From assembly GCA_037178625.1 (NCBI GenBank), contig JAWZXG010000056.1:1-56580 (forward strand): a stretch of 56,580 nucleotides of DNA, read 5' to 3'. Made by a program: the position numbers and the translations under genes. The notes beneath the pieces are model-generated. The model searched no databases and had not been told where the DNA came from. It was given only the letters and a program-made list of their open reading frames with translations. Positions within the stretch are counted from its first letter, which is position 1. Each line of letters starts with the position of its first letter. Source of the DNA: Skeletonema tropicum (lineage: Eukaryota; Bacillariophyta; Thalassiosirophyceae; Thalassiosirales; Thalassiosiraceae). Shown here piece after piece: positions 7,682 to 20,549 of the stretch.

Positions 7682-10241
7682 ACCAACTCAATGAAGCGAA
7701 GATCTCATTTTGTGTATGCTATGTCCGTGAATGCAATGATTGAGCTCATGGATGCTCGCTATTGCTATGATGATCAAGCAATACGGCGTGGAGGGCGTTT
7801 GATGATTCGAACATCGCAGCAGCAGTAAGAGTACAGCAACACACCCCCGCCCCGCCCTCTCGTTACGCAAATACAACAACCCCATCAATGGCAATCACAC
7901 CTTTTATCAAAAATGGGCCAAATCCGTCGGAACTGATGGCCAATTCCGTCCAAATCAACAGCGTGTTCACGAAGCATTCATCAAGGGAATGGACGCTCAC
8001 GTATCCAACCTAGCTCCAAATGAATGGCGCACTGGTCAATACCATCTAGTCCAACCCCCTCTCAACTCCACCGAACACCTATGGTACAATTGGCGAACCA
8101 CAGTCGAACAGCAAGGGTGTCAAATGATCAATACAATCATGTTACGTGATCCACTCAACCATGCCATGTCGTTATATAAAATTATCAAGAATAAGAATGG
8201 AACGAGGGACGAATGGATGGATCATTTGGAATCTCCGGCTGGTACAGGCAAATGGTCGACCATTTTGGATTTTGTACTGTATAATATCAATGGACCTGTA
8301 GGTCGAAATCCGTATTATGCTACCAAGGAAGAGAAGGTACAAAGAGGTATGGAATTGTTAGCACGTCATTTTGATGTGGTAAGTTTCAACAATCATACCC
8401 ACTTCAAGGATCAAGTGTTGAGTTATACAGGGTGGAAGGACTTGCCCATGCCGCATATGAATGTGCACAAGAAACCAATTGAATTTACCAAGGGGGAGGT
8501 GGAGAAGTTGTACAAGTTGTTGGTGAAGAATGGAGATGTGGATTTTGCGGATGCGGTGAAGCAGAGGTATACTGGACATTTGTCGTATTTGTCAAATGTT
8601 TGATGTTTGTTTGATGCTAGATGTAGTGGTGGGAGATATTGTAGACGAGTAATGAAGTAGCGAGCGACAATCTAATGATGACTTTCTCTCTCTCTCTAGA
8701 GCATTACCATTACATACGATACCACCAATTCTATTCTATTCCATTTTATCTATTGTATTGGTTGGCCTTCAGATCTTCTCTACTACTCGGCCAATCAAGA
8801 CGATGAGTAGTGATTTGGAAAGCTGTCATTCTCATTGCGCTCTATCGATTGGTTTGTATTGTAGTTTCAAAGTCAAGCCAAATACATATCAATCTTTTGT
8901 CAATCGACTCAAACTAAATCGACCCCTACATGGTAAGTACGTCGAGCCCCGAGCGAAGCCACATTCCAAATCGAATCGAATTTTCAAAAAGAGAAGAGTA
9001 ACAACAAGACAACCATTGGAATCGTCATTTCAAGCTCTATCGATTAGTAGAATAAACGCAGCTCGTCCTCGCTCCCGCCTGCAGTCGCTCAAGACACTTC
9101 CACTGAATCCAAAATAATATACACTGACAATCGGCACCATCAATGATAGGTTGGCACGGACGCATCCAAACGCTTCGCTGAAGAACGACCACTAGGCACC
9201 GGCGTTTCCACCAACTGGCCTCGGCTACGCTCGGCATATTGTTGTTGCTTGGCTTGTGGTTGATTGTAGTATTTATGATTCAGAGGACTCCAACCACAAG
9301 CCACAAACAAGCCTCATGCCGACGATACTATCGATACTGCTTCTGCTTGTGGTTGGAGGAGATGATGATGTTGCGCTGCTTGTGGTGTGGTTGGCTCTTG
9401 TGTATTTATTATTCACAAACTCCTCCAACTCCACCACAAGCAACTCCTCCAACCACACGCTGCGCAACATCATTGCCGACGAGGAGTTGCTGGTGTTGGA
9501 GTTGGAGTTAGAAGTACTACCAGTTGATGCTGCTTGTGGTTGGAGGAGGAGGACGATGATTGGTGTGAGGAATGAAGGTTGATTGTTATATTATACTCAT
9601 CGGTCGGCGAGTCAATATAGTGATGGTGCATGTGATGATATTGGACGTCATTCCTCATTCTGCTTATCTGTATTTGCGAGGGTGAGCGGTAGCGAGGCCG
9701 AGCTGTGATTATTATTGATTAATATAATATACATCGATATACGTCGTGCGTCGTGCCAACTGTCTGGAGCATAGCCCGCCGCATTAAAGTGGTCGCTTTT
9801 TATTTTTTATTAGTGGGCGGTCGGCCGAGCACCGTTTATACAGTTCGATTTTGTTGCATAAAGATGATACTAATCGATTATTATTCGGCTTGAAAAGACG
9901 ATTCCAATGGTTGTCTTAATTCTGCCTGGAAAGTCGGATCTGGCCCTGTCGATGACTTCTCGACCCGTTTTTGACCTGATCGATTGCACCAAAGTCACCC
10001 AATCAGGTCGATTATACGCCAAATCGATAGAGCTCGATGAAAGCTTTCCAAAACGACACTTATCGCCGTCATTGGTCTACTAGAAGGAAAGATACGACCG
10101 TTATCATCATTGTGAGCTGCTCAAGCAAGGTGAAGGTGAAGGTCAAAAATTCAAAAGTGAATGCCGGATTCTCAAATCAAGATGCCCGTCTCAAATAACA
10201 TACCGTCATCGCCATGCCATCAGTGCAGATATGGTAAGTAG
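7682..10241 (+). repeat. Tandem unit 4
   Basis: 2,560 bp. One extra T near 8854 (GGTTTGTATT instead of GGTTGTATT), shared with unit 5. Confidence 0.97.
7989..8603 (+). CDS. Sulfotransferase-type protein, unit 4 (intact 204-aa frame)
   Basis: Same 204 residues as units 1-3, with an intact upstream extension. It is the last undamaged copy before the indel-rich block. Confidence 0.8.
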   Translation: MDAHVSNLAPNEWRTGQYHLVQPPLNSTEHLWYNWRTTVEQQGCQMINTIMLRDPLNHAMSLYKIIKNKNGTRDEWMDHLESPAGTGKWSTILDFVLYNINGPVGRNPYYATKEEKVQRGMELLARHFDVVSFNNHTHFKDQVLSYTGWKDLPMPHMNVHKKPIEFTKGEVEKLYKLLVKNGDVDFADAVKQRYTGHLSYLSNV

Positions 10242-12811
10242 ACCAACTCAATGAAGCGAAGATCTCATTTTGTGTATGCTATGTCCGTGAATGCAATGAT
10301 TGAGCTCATGGATGCTCGCTATTGCTATGATGATCAAGCAATACGGCGTGGAGGGCGTTTGATGATTCGAACATCGCAGCAGCAGTAAGAGTACAGCAAC
10401 ACACCCCCGCCCCGCCCTCTCGTTACGCAAATACAACAACCCCATCAATGGCAATCACACCTTTTATCAAAAATGGGCCAAATCCGTCGGAACTGATGGC
10501 CAATTCCGTCCAAATCAACAGCGTGTTCACGAAGCATTCATCAAGGGAATGGACGCCTCACGTATCCAACCTAGCTCCAAATGAATGGCGCACTGGTCAA
10601 TACCATCTAGTCCAACCCCCTCTCAACTCCACCGAACACCTATGGTACAATTGGCGAACCACAGTCGAACAGCAAGGGTGTCAAATGATCAATACAATCA
10701 TGTTACGTGATCCACTCCAACCATGCCATGTCGTTATATAAAATTATCAAGAATAAGAATGGAACGAGGGACGAATGGATGGATCATTTGGAATCTCCGG
10801 CTGGTACAGGCAAATGGTCGACCATTTTGGATTTTGTACTGTATAATATCAATGGACCTGTAGGTCGAAATCCGTATTATGCTACCAAGGAAGAGAAGGT
10901 ACAAAGAGGTATGGAATTGTTAGCACGTCATTTTGATGTGGTAAGTTTCAACAATCATACCCACTTCAAGGATCAAGTGTTGAGTTATACAGGGTGGAAG
11001 GACTTGCCCATGCCGCATATGAATGTGCACAAGAAACCAATTGAATTTACCAAGGGGGAGGTGGAGAAGTTGTACAAGTTGTTGGTGAAGAATGGAGATG
11101 TGGATTTTGCGGATGCGGTGAAGCAGAGGTATACTGGACATTTGTCGTATTTGTCAAATGTTTGATGTGTTTGTTTGATGCTAGATGTAGTGGTGGGAGA
11201 TATTGTAGACGAGTAATGAAGTAGCGAGCGACAATCTAATGATGACTTTCTCTCTCTCTCTAGAGCATTACCATTACATACGATACCACCAATTCTATTC
11301 TATTCCATTTTATCTATTGTATTGGTTGGCCTTCAGATCTTCTCTACTACTCGGCCAATCAAGACGATGAGTAGTGATTTGGAAAGCTGTCATTCTCATT
11401 GCGCTCTATCGATTGGTTTGTATTGTAGTTTCAAAGTCAAGCCAAATACATATCAATCTTTTTGTCAATCGACTCAAACTAAATCGACCCCTACATGGTA
11501 AGTACGTCGAGCCCCGAGCGAAGCCACATTCCAAATCGAATCGAATTTTCAAAAAGAGAAGAGTAACAACAAGACAACCATTGGAATCGTCATTTCAAGC
11601 TCTATCGATTAGTAGAATAAACGCAGCCTCGTCCTCGCTCCCGCCTGCAGTCGCTCAAGACACTTCCACTGAATCCAAAATAATATACACTGACAATCGG
11701 CACCATCAATGATAGGTTGGCACGGACGCATCCAAACGCTTCGCTGAAGAACGACCACTAGGCACCGGCGTTTCCACCAACTGGCCTCGGCTACGCTCGG
11801 CATATTGTTGTTGCTTGGCTTGTGGTTGATTGTAGTATTTATGATTCAGAGGACTCCAACCACAAGCCACAAACAAGCCTCATGCCGACGATACTATCGA
11901 TACTGCTTCTGCCTTGTGGTTGGAGGAGATGATGATGTTGCGCTGCTTGTGGTGTGGTTGGCTCTTGTGTATTTATTATTCACAAACTCCTCCAACTTCC
12001 ACCACAAGCAACTCCTCCAACCACACGCTGCGCAACATCATTGCCGACGAGGAGTTGCTGGTGTTGGAGTTGGAGTTAGAAGTACTACCAGTTGATGCTG
12101 CTTGTGGTTGGAGGAGGAGGACGATGATTGGTGTGAGGAATGAAGGTTGATTGTTATATTATACTCATCGGTCGGCGAGTCAATATAGTGATGGTGCCAT
12201 GTGATGATATTGGACGTCATTCCTCATTCTGCTTATCTGTATTTGCGAGGGTGAGCGGTAGCGAGGCCGAGCTGTGATTATTATTGATTAATATAATATA
12301 CATCGATATACGTCGTGCGTCGTGCCAACTGTCTGGAGCATAGCCCGCCGCATTAAAGTGGTCGCTTTTTATTTTTTATTAGTGGGCGGTCGGCCGAGCA
12401 CCGTTTATACAGTTCGATTTTGTTGCATAAAGATGATACTAATCGATTATTATTCGGCTTGAAAAGACGATTCCAATGGTTGTCTTAATTCTGCCTGGAA
12501 AGTCGGATCTGGCCCTGTCGATGACTTCTCGACCCGTTTTTGACCTGATCGATTGCACCAAAGTCACCCAATCAGGTCGATTATACGCCAAATCGATAGA
12601 GCTCGATGAAAGCTTTCCAAAACGACACTTATCGCCGTCATTGGTCTACTAGAAGGAAAGATACGACCGTTATCATCATTGTGAGCTGCTCAAGCAAGGT
12701 GAAGGTGAAGGTCAAAAATTCAAAAGTGAATGCCGGATTCTCAAATCAAGATTGCCCGTCTCAAATAACATACCGTCATCGCCATGCCATCAGTGCAGAT
12801 ATGGTAAGTAG
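10242..12811 (+). repeat. Tandem unit 5, first indel-rich unit
   Basis: 2,570 bp, about 11 extra bases. Insertions include GACGCCTCAC near 10556, CACTCCAACC near 10718, TGATGTGTTTG near 11167, and GCCTTGTGG near 11911. Most duplicate an adjacent base. Confidence 0.95.
10549..11165 (+). pseudogene. Sulfotransferase-type copy, unit 5, frameshifted as assembled
   Basis: Two 1-bp insertions (extra C near 10556 and near 10718) put the N-terminal part out of frame. From about residue 56 onward the frame is normal to the stop. Sequencing error is the likelier cause, because both changes duplicate a neighbouring base and codons are otherwise unchanged. Confidence 0.75.
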
Positions 12812-15391
12812 ACCAACTCAATGAAGCGAAGATCTCATTTTGTGTATGCTATGTCCGTGAATGCAATGATTGAGCTCATGGATGCTCGCTATTGCTATGA
12901 TGATCAAGCAATACGGCGTGGAGGGCGTTTGATGATTCGAACATCGCAGCAGCAGTAAGAGTACAGCAACACACCCCCGCCCCGCCCTCTCGTTACGCAA
13001 ATACAACAACCCCATCAATGGCAATCACACCCTTTTATCAAAAATGGGCCAAATCCGTCGGAACTGATGGCCAATTCCGTCCAAATCAACAGCGTGTTCA
13101 CGAAGCATTCATCAAGGGAATGGACGCCTCACGTATCCAACCTAGCTCCAAATGAATGGCGCACTGGTCAATACCATCTAGTCCAACCCCCTCTCAACTC
13201 CACCGAACACCTATGGTACAATTGGCGAACCACAGTCGAACAGCAAGGGTGTCAAATGATCAATACAATCATGTTACGTGATCCACTCAACCATGCCATG
13301 TCGTTATATAAAATTATCAAGAATAAGAATGGAACGAGGGACGAATGGATGGATCATTTGGAATCTCCGGCTGGTACAGGCAAATGGTCGACCATTTTGG
13401 ATTTTGTACTGTATAATATCAATGGACCTGTAGGTCGAAATCCGTATTATGCTACCAAGGAAGAGAAGGTACAAAGAGGTATTGGAATTGTTAGCACGTC
13501 CATTTTGATGTGGTAAGTTTCAACAATCATACCCACTTCAAGGATCAAGTGTTGAGTTATACAGGGTGGAAGGACTTGCCCATGCCGCATATGAATGTGC
13601 ACAAGAAACCAATTGAATTTACCAAGGGGGAGGTGGAGAAGTTGTACAAGTTGTTGGTGAAGAATGGAGATGTGGATTTTGCGGATTGCGGTGAAGCAGA
13701 GGTATACTGGACATTTGTCGTAATTTGTCAAATTGTTTGATGTTTGTTTGATGCTAGATGTAGTGGTGGGAGATATTGTAGACGAGTAATGAAGTAGCGA
13801 GCGACAATCTAATGATGACTTTCTCTCTCTCTCTAGAGCATTACCATTACATACGATACCACCAATTCTATTCTATTCCATTTTTATCTATTGTATTGGT
13901 TGGCCTTCAGATCTTCTCTACTACTCGGCCAATCAAGACGATGAGTAGTGATTTGGAAAGCTGTCCATTCTCATTGCGCTCTATCGATTGGTTGTATTGT
14001 AGTTTCAAAGTCAAGCCAAATACATATCAATCTTTTGTCAATCGACTCAAACTAAATCGACCCCTACATGGTAAGTACGTCGAGCCCCGAGCGAAGCCAC
14101 ATTCCAAATTCGAATCGAATTTTCAAAAAGAGAAGAGTAACAACAAGACAACCATTGGAATCGTCATTTCAAGCTCTATCGATTAGTAGAATAAACGCAG
14201 CTCGTCCTCGCTCCCGCCTGCAGTCGCTCAAGACACTTCCACTGAATCCAAAATAATATACACTGACAATCGGCACCATCAATGATAGGTTGGCCACGGA
14301 CGCATCCAAACGCTTCGCTGAAGAACGACCACTAGGCACCGGCGTTTCCACCAACTGGCCTCGGCTACGCTCGGCATATTGTTGTTGCTTGGCTTGTGGT
14401 TGATTGTAGTATTTATGATTCAGAGGACTCCAACCACCACAAGCCACAAACAAGCCTCATGCCGACGATACTATCGATACTGCTTCTGCTTGTGGTTGGA
14501 GGAGATGATGATGTTGCGCTGCTTGTGGTGTGGTTGGCTCTTGTGTATTTATTATTCACAAACTCCTCCAACTCCACCACAAGCAACTCCTCCAACCACA
14601 CGCTGCGCAACATCATTGCCGACGAGGAGTTGCTGGTGTTGGAGTTGGAGTTAGAAGTACTACCAGTTGATGCTGCTTGTGGTTGGAGGAGGAGGACGAT
14701 GATTGGTGTGAGGAATGAAGGTTGATTGTTATATTATACTCATCGGTCGGCGAGTCAATATAGTGATGGTGCATGTGATGATATTGGACGTCATTCCTCA
14801 TTCTGCTTATCTGTATTTGCGAGGGTGAGCGGTAGCGAGGCCGAGCTGTGATTATTATTGATTAATATAATATACATCGATATTACGTCGTGCGTCGTGC
14901 CAACTGTCTGGAGCATAGCCCGCCGCATTAAAGTGGTCGCTTTTTATTTTTTTTATTAGTGGGCGGTCGGCCGAGCACCGTTTATACAGTTCGATTTTGT
15001 TGCATAAAGATGATACTAATCGATTATTATTCGGCTTGAAAAGACGATTCCAATGGTTGTCTTAATTCTGCCTGGAAAGTCGGATCTGGCCCTGTTCGAT
15101 GACTTCTCGACCCGTTTTTGACCTGATCGATTGCACCAAAGTCACCCAATCAGGGTCGATTAATACGCCAAATCGATAGAGCTCGATGAAAGCTTTCCAA
15201 AACGACACTTATCGCCGTCATTGGTCTACTAGAAGGAAAGATACGACCGTTATCATCATTGTGAGCTTGCTCAAGCAAGGTGAAGGTGAAGGTCAAAAAT
15301 TCAAAAGTGAATGCCGGATTCTCAAATCAAGATGCCCGTCTCAAATAACATACCGTCATCGCCATGCCATCAGTGCAGATATGGTAAGTAG
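12812..15391 (+). repeat. Tandem unit 6, indel-rich
   Basis: 2,580 bp, about 21 extra bases. It carries six insertions inside the sulfotransferase frame and a 3-bp duplication (ACCACCACAAG) near 14436. Confidence 0.95.
13120..13740 (+). pseudogene. Sulfotransferase-type copy, unit 6, six frameshifts as assembled
   Basis: Single-base insertions near 13126, 13482, 13501, 13686, 13722 and 13735 break the frame; total length is 621 instead of 615. The most damaged copy of the array. The 3'-phosphate motif remains readable in the central fragment. Confidence 0.75.
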
Positions 15392-17973
15392 ACCAACTCA
15401 ATGAAGCGAAGATCTCATTTTGTGTATGCTATGTCCGTGAATGCAATTGATTGAGCTCATGGATGCTCGCTATTGCTATGATGATCAAGCAATACGGCGT
15501 GGAGGGCGTTTGATGATTCGAACATCGCAGCAGCAGTAAGAGTACAGCAACACACCCCCGCCCCGCCCTCTCGTTACGCAAATTACAACAACCCCATTCA
15601 ATGGCAATCACACCTTTTATCAAAAATGGGCCAAATCCGTCGGAACTGATGGCCAATTCCGTCCAAATCAACAGCGTGTTCACGAAGCATTCATCAAGGG
15701 AATGGGACGCTCACGTATCCAACCTAGCTCCAAATGAATGGCGCACTGGTCAATACCAATCTAGTCCAACCCCCTCTCAACTCCACCGAACACCTATGGT
15801 ACAATTGGCGAACCACAGTCCGAACAGCAAGGGTGTCAAATGATCAATACAATCATGTTACGTGATCCACTCAACCATGCCATGTCGTTATATAAAATTA
15901 TCAAGAATAAGAATGGAACGAGGGACGAATGGATGGATCATTTGGAATCTCCGGCTGGTACAGGCAAATGGTCGACCATTTTGGATTTTGTACTGTATAA
16001 TATCAATGGACCTGTAGGTCGAAATCCGTATTATGCTACCAAGGAAGAGAAGGTACAAAGAGGTATGGAATTGTTAGCACGTCATTTTGATGTGGTAAGT
16101 TTCAACAATCATACCCACTTCAAGGATCAAGTGTTGAGTTATACAGGGTGGAAGGACTTGCCCATGCCGCATATGAATGTGCACAAGAAACCAATTGAAT
16201 TTACCAAGGGGGAGGTGGAGAAGTTGTACAAGTTGTTGGTGAAGAATGGAGATGTGGATTTTGCGGATGCGGTGAAGCAGAGGTATACTGGACATTTGTC
16301 GTATTTGTCAAATGTTTGATGTTTGTTTGATGCTAGATGTAGTGGTGGGAGATATTGTAGACGAGTAATGAAGTAGCGAGCGACAATCTAATGATGACTT
16401 TCTCTCTCTCTCTCTAGAGCATTACCATTACATACGATACCACCAATTCTATTCTATTCCATTTTATCTATTGTATTGGTTGGCCTTCAGATCTTCTCTA
16501 CTACTCGGCCAATCAAGACGATGAGTAGTGATTTGGAAAGCTGTCATTCTCATTGCGCTCTATCGATTGGTTGTATTGTAGTTTCAAAGTCAAGCCAAAT
16601 ACATATCAATCTTTTGTCAATCGACTCAAACTAAATCGACCCCTACATGGTAAGTACGTCGAGCCCCGAGCGAAGCCACATTCCAAATCGAATCGAATTT
16701 TCAAAAAGAGAAGAGTAACAACAAGACAACCATTGGAATCGTCATTTCAAGCTCTATCGATTAGTAGAATAAACGCCAGCTCGTCCTCGCTCCCGCCTGC
16801 AGTCGCTCAAGACACTTCCACTGAATCCAAAAAATAATATACACTGACAATCGGCACCATCAATGATAGGTTGGCACGGACGCCATCCAAACGCTTCGCT
16901 GAAGAACGACCACTAGGCACCGGCGTTTCCACCAACTGGCCTCGGCTACGCTCGGCATATTGTTGTTGCTTGGCTTGTGGTTGATTGTAGTATTTATGAT
17001 TCAGAGGACTCCAACCACAAGCCACAAACAAGCCTCATGCCGACGATACTATCGATACTGCTTCTGCTTGTGGTTGGAGGAGATGATGATGTTGCGCTGC
17101 TTGTGGTGTGGTTGGCTTCTTGTGTATTTATTATTCACAAACTCCTCCAACTCCACCACAAGCAAACTCCTCCAACCACACGCTGCGCAACATCATTGCC
17201 GACGAGGAGTTGCTGGTGTTGGAGTTGGAGGTTAGAAGTACTACCAGTTGATGCTGCTTGTGGTTGGAGGAGGAGGACGATGATTGGTGTGAGGAATGAA
17301 GGTTGATTGTTATATTATACTCATCGGTCGGCGAGTCAAATATAGTGATGGTGCATGTGATGATATTGGACGTCATTCCTCATTCTGCTTATCTGTATTT
17401 GCGAGGGTGAGCGGTAGCGAGGCCGAGCTGTGATTATTATTGATTAATATAATATACATCGATATACGTCGTGCGTCGTGCCAACTGTCTGGAGCATAGC
17501 CCGCCGCATTAAAGTGGTCGCTTTTTATTTTTTATTAGTGGGCGGTCGGCCGAAGCACCGTTTATACAGTTCGATTTTGTTGCATAAAGATGATACTAAT
17601 CGATTATTATTCGGCTTGAAAAGACGATTCCAATGGTTGTCTTAATTCTGCCTGGAAAGTCGGATCTGGCCCTGTCGATGACTTCTCGACCCGTTTTTGA
17701 CCTGATCGATTGCACCAAAGTCACCCAATCCAGGTCGATTATACGCCAAATCGATAGAGCTCGATGAAAGCTTTCCAAAACGACACTTATCGCCGTCATT
17801 GGTCTACTAGAAGGAAAGATACGACCGTTATATCATCATTGTGAGCTGCTCAAGCAAGGTGAAGGTGAAGGTCAAAAATTCAAAAGTGAATGCCGGATTC
17901 TCAAATCAAGATTGCCCGTCTCAAATAACATACCGTCCATCGCCATGCCATCAGTGCCAGATATGGTAAGTAG
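15392..17973 (+). repeat. Tandem unit 7, longest unit
   Basis: 2,582 bp. The CT tract near 16400 is one dinucleotide longer than in unit 2. Many scattered 1-bp insertions are present, for example near 15703, 15760 and 15821. Confidence 0.95.
15702..16319 (+). pseudogene. Sulfotransferase-type copy, unit 7, frameshifted as assembled
   Basis: Three insertions near 15705, 15760 and 15821 disrupt the first 45 codons. Their sum is +3, so the frame is restored and residues 46-204 read normally from ATG 15840. Confidence 0.75.
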
Positions 17974-20549
17974 ACCAACTCAATGAAGCGAAGATCTCAT
18001 TTTGTGTATGCTATGTCCGTGAAATGCAATGATTGAGCTCATGGATGCTCGCTATTGCTATGATGATCAAGCAATACGGCGTGGAGGGCGTTTGATGATT
18101 CGAACATCGCAGCAGCAGTAAGAGTACAGCAACACACCCCCGCCCCGCCCTCTCGTTACGCAAATACAACAACCCCCCATCAATGGCAATCACACCTTTT
18201 ATCAAAAATGGGCCAAATCCGTCGGAACTGATGGCCAATTCCGTCCAAATCAACAGCGTGTTCACGAAGCATTCATCAAGGGAATGGACGCTCACGTATC
18301 CAACCTAGCTCCAAATGAATGGCGCACTGGTCAATACCATCTAGTCCAACCCCCTCTCAACTCCACCGAACACCTATGGTACAATTGGCGAACCACAGTC
18401 GAACAGCAAGGGTGTCAAATGATCAATACAATCATGTTACGTGATCCACTCAACCATGCCATGTCGTTATATAAAATTATCAAGAATAAGAATGGAACGA
18501 GGGACGAATGGATGGATCATTTGGAATCTCCGGCTGGTACAGGCAAATGGTCGACCATTTTTGGATTTTGTACTGTATAATATCAATGGACCTGTAGGTC
18601 CGAAATCCGTATTATGCTACCAAGGAAGAGAAGGTACAAAGAGGTATGGAATTGTTAGCACGTCATTTTGATGTGGTAAGTTTCAACAATCATACCCACT
18701 TCAAGGATCAAGTGTTGAGTTATACAGGGTGGAAGGACTTGCCCATGCCGCCATATGAATGTGCACAAGAAACCAATTGAATTTACCAAGGGGGAGGTGG
18801 AGAAGTTGTACAAGTTGTTGGTGAAGAATGGAGATGTGGATTTTGCGGATGCGGTGAAGCAGAGGTATACTGGACATTTGTCGTATTTGTCAAATGTTTG
18901 ATGTTTGTTTGATGCTAGATGTAGTGGTGGGAGATATTGTAGACGAGTAATGAAGTAGCGAGCGACAATCTAATGATGACTTTCTCTCTCTCTCTAGAGC
19001 ATTACCATTACATACGATACCACCAATTCTATTCTATTCCATTTTATCTATTGTATTGGTTGGCCTTCAGATCTTCTCTACTACTCGGCCAATCAAGACG
19101 ATGAGTAGTGATTTGGAAAGCTTGTCATTCTCATTGCGCTCTATCGATTGGTTGTATTGTAGTTTCAAAGTCAAGCCAAATACATATCAATCTTTTGTCA
19201 ATCGACTCAAACTAAATCGACCCCTACATGGTAAGTACGTCGAGCCCCGAGCGAAGCCACATTCCAAATCGAATCGAATTTTCAAAAAGAGAAGAGTAAC
19301 AACAAGACAACCATTGGAATCGTCATTTCAAGCTCTATCGATTAGTAGAATAAACGCAGCTCGTCCTCGCTCCCGCCTGCAGTCGCTCAAGACACTTCCA
19401 CTGAATCCAAAATAATATACACTGACAATCGGCACCATCAATGATAGGTTGGCACGGACGCATCCAAACGCTTCGCTGAAGAACGACCACTAGGCACCGG
19501 CGTTTCCACCAACTGGCCTCGGCTACGCTCGGCATATTGTTGTTGCTTGGCTTGTGGTTGATTGTAGTATTTATGATTCAGAGGACTCCAACCACAAGCC
19601 ACAAACAAGCCTCATGCCGACGATACTATCGATACTGCTTCTGCTTGTGGTTGGAGGAGATGATGATGTTGCGCTGCTTGTGGTGTGGTTGGCTCTTGTG
19701 TATTTAATTATTCACAAACTCCTCCAACTCCACCACAAGCAACTCCTCCAACCACACGCTGCGCAACATCATTGCCGACGAGGAGTTGCTGGTGTTGGAG
19801 TTGGAGTTAGAAGTACTACCAGTTGATGCTGCTTGTGGTTGGAGGAGGAGGACGATGATTGGTGTGAGGAATGAAGGTTGATTGTTATATTATACTCATC
19901 GGTCGGCGAGTCAATATAGTGATGGTGCATGTGATGATATTGGACGTCATTCCTCATTCTGCTTATCCTGTATTTGCGAGGGTGAGCGGTAGCGAGGCCG
20001 AGCTGTGATTATTATTGATTAATATAATATTACATCGATATACGTCGTGCGTCGTGCCAACTGTCTGGAGCATAGCCCGCCGCATTAAAGTGGTCGCTTT
20101 TTTTTTTTTATTAGTGTGGGCGGTCGGCCGAGCACCGTTTATACAGTTCGATTTTGTTGCATAAAGATGATACTAATCGAATTATTATTCGGCTTGAAAA
20201 GACGATTCCAATGGTTGTCTTAATTCTGCCTGGAAAGTCGGATCTGGCCCTGTCGATGACTTCTCGACCCGTTTTTGACCTGATCGATTGCACCAAAGTC
20301 ACCCAATTCAGGTCGATTATACGCCAAATCGATAGAGCTCGATGAAAGCTTTCCAAAACGACACTTATCGCCGTCATTGGTCCTACTAGAAGGAAAAGAT
20401 ACGACCGTTATCATCATTGTGAGCTGCTCAAGCAAGGTGAAGGTGAAGGTCAAAAATTCAAAAGTGAATGCCGGATTCTCAAATCAAGATGCCCGTCTCA
20501 AATAAACATACCGTCATCGCCATGCCATCAGTGCAGATATGGTAAGTAG
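17974..20549 (+). repeat. Tandem unit 8, indel-rich
   Basis: 2,576 bp. CCCCCC replaces CCCC near 18174. The T-rich tract near 20098 has an A-to-T change followed by a GTGTGGG dinucleotide expansion. Confidence 0.95.
18284..18901 (+). pseudogene. Sulfotransferase-type copy, unit 8, frameshifted as assembled
   Basis: The N-terminal 93 codons are normal. Insertions near 18560 (T run), 18601 and 18751 then break the frame; the net +3 restores it for the C-terminal part. Confidence 0.75.
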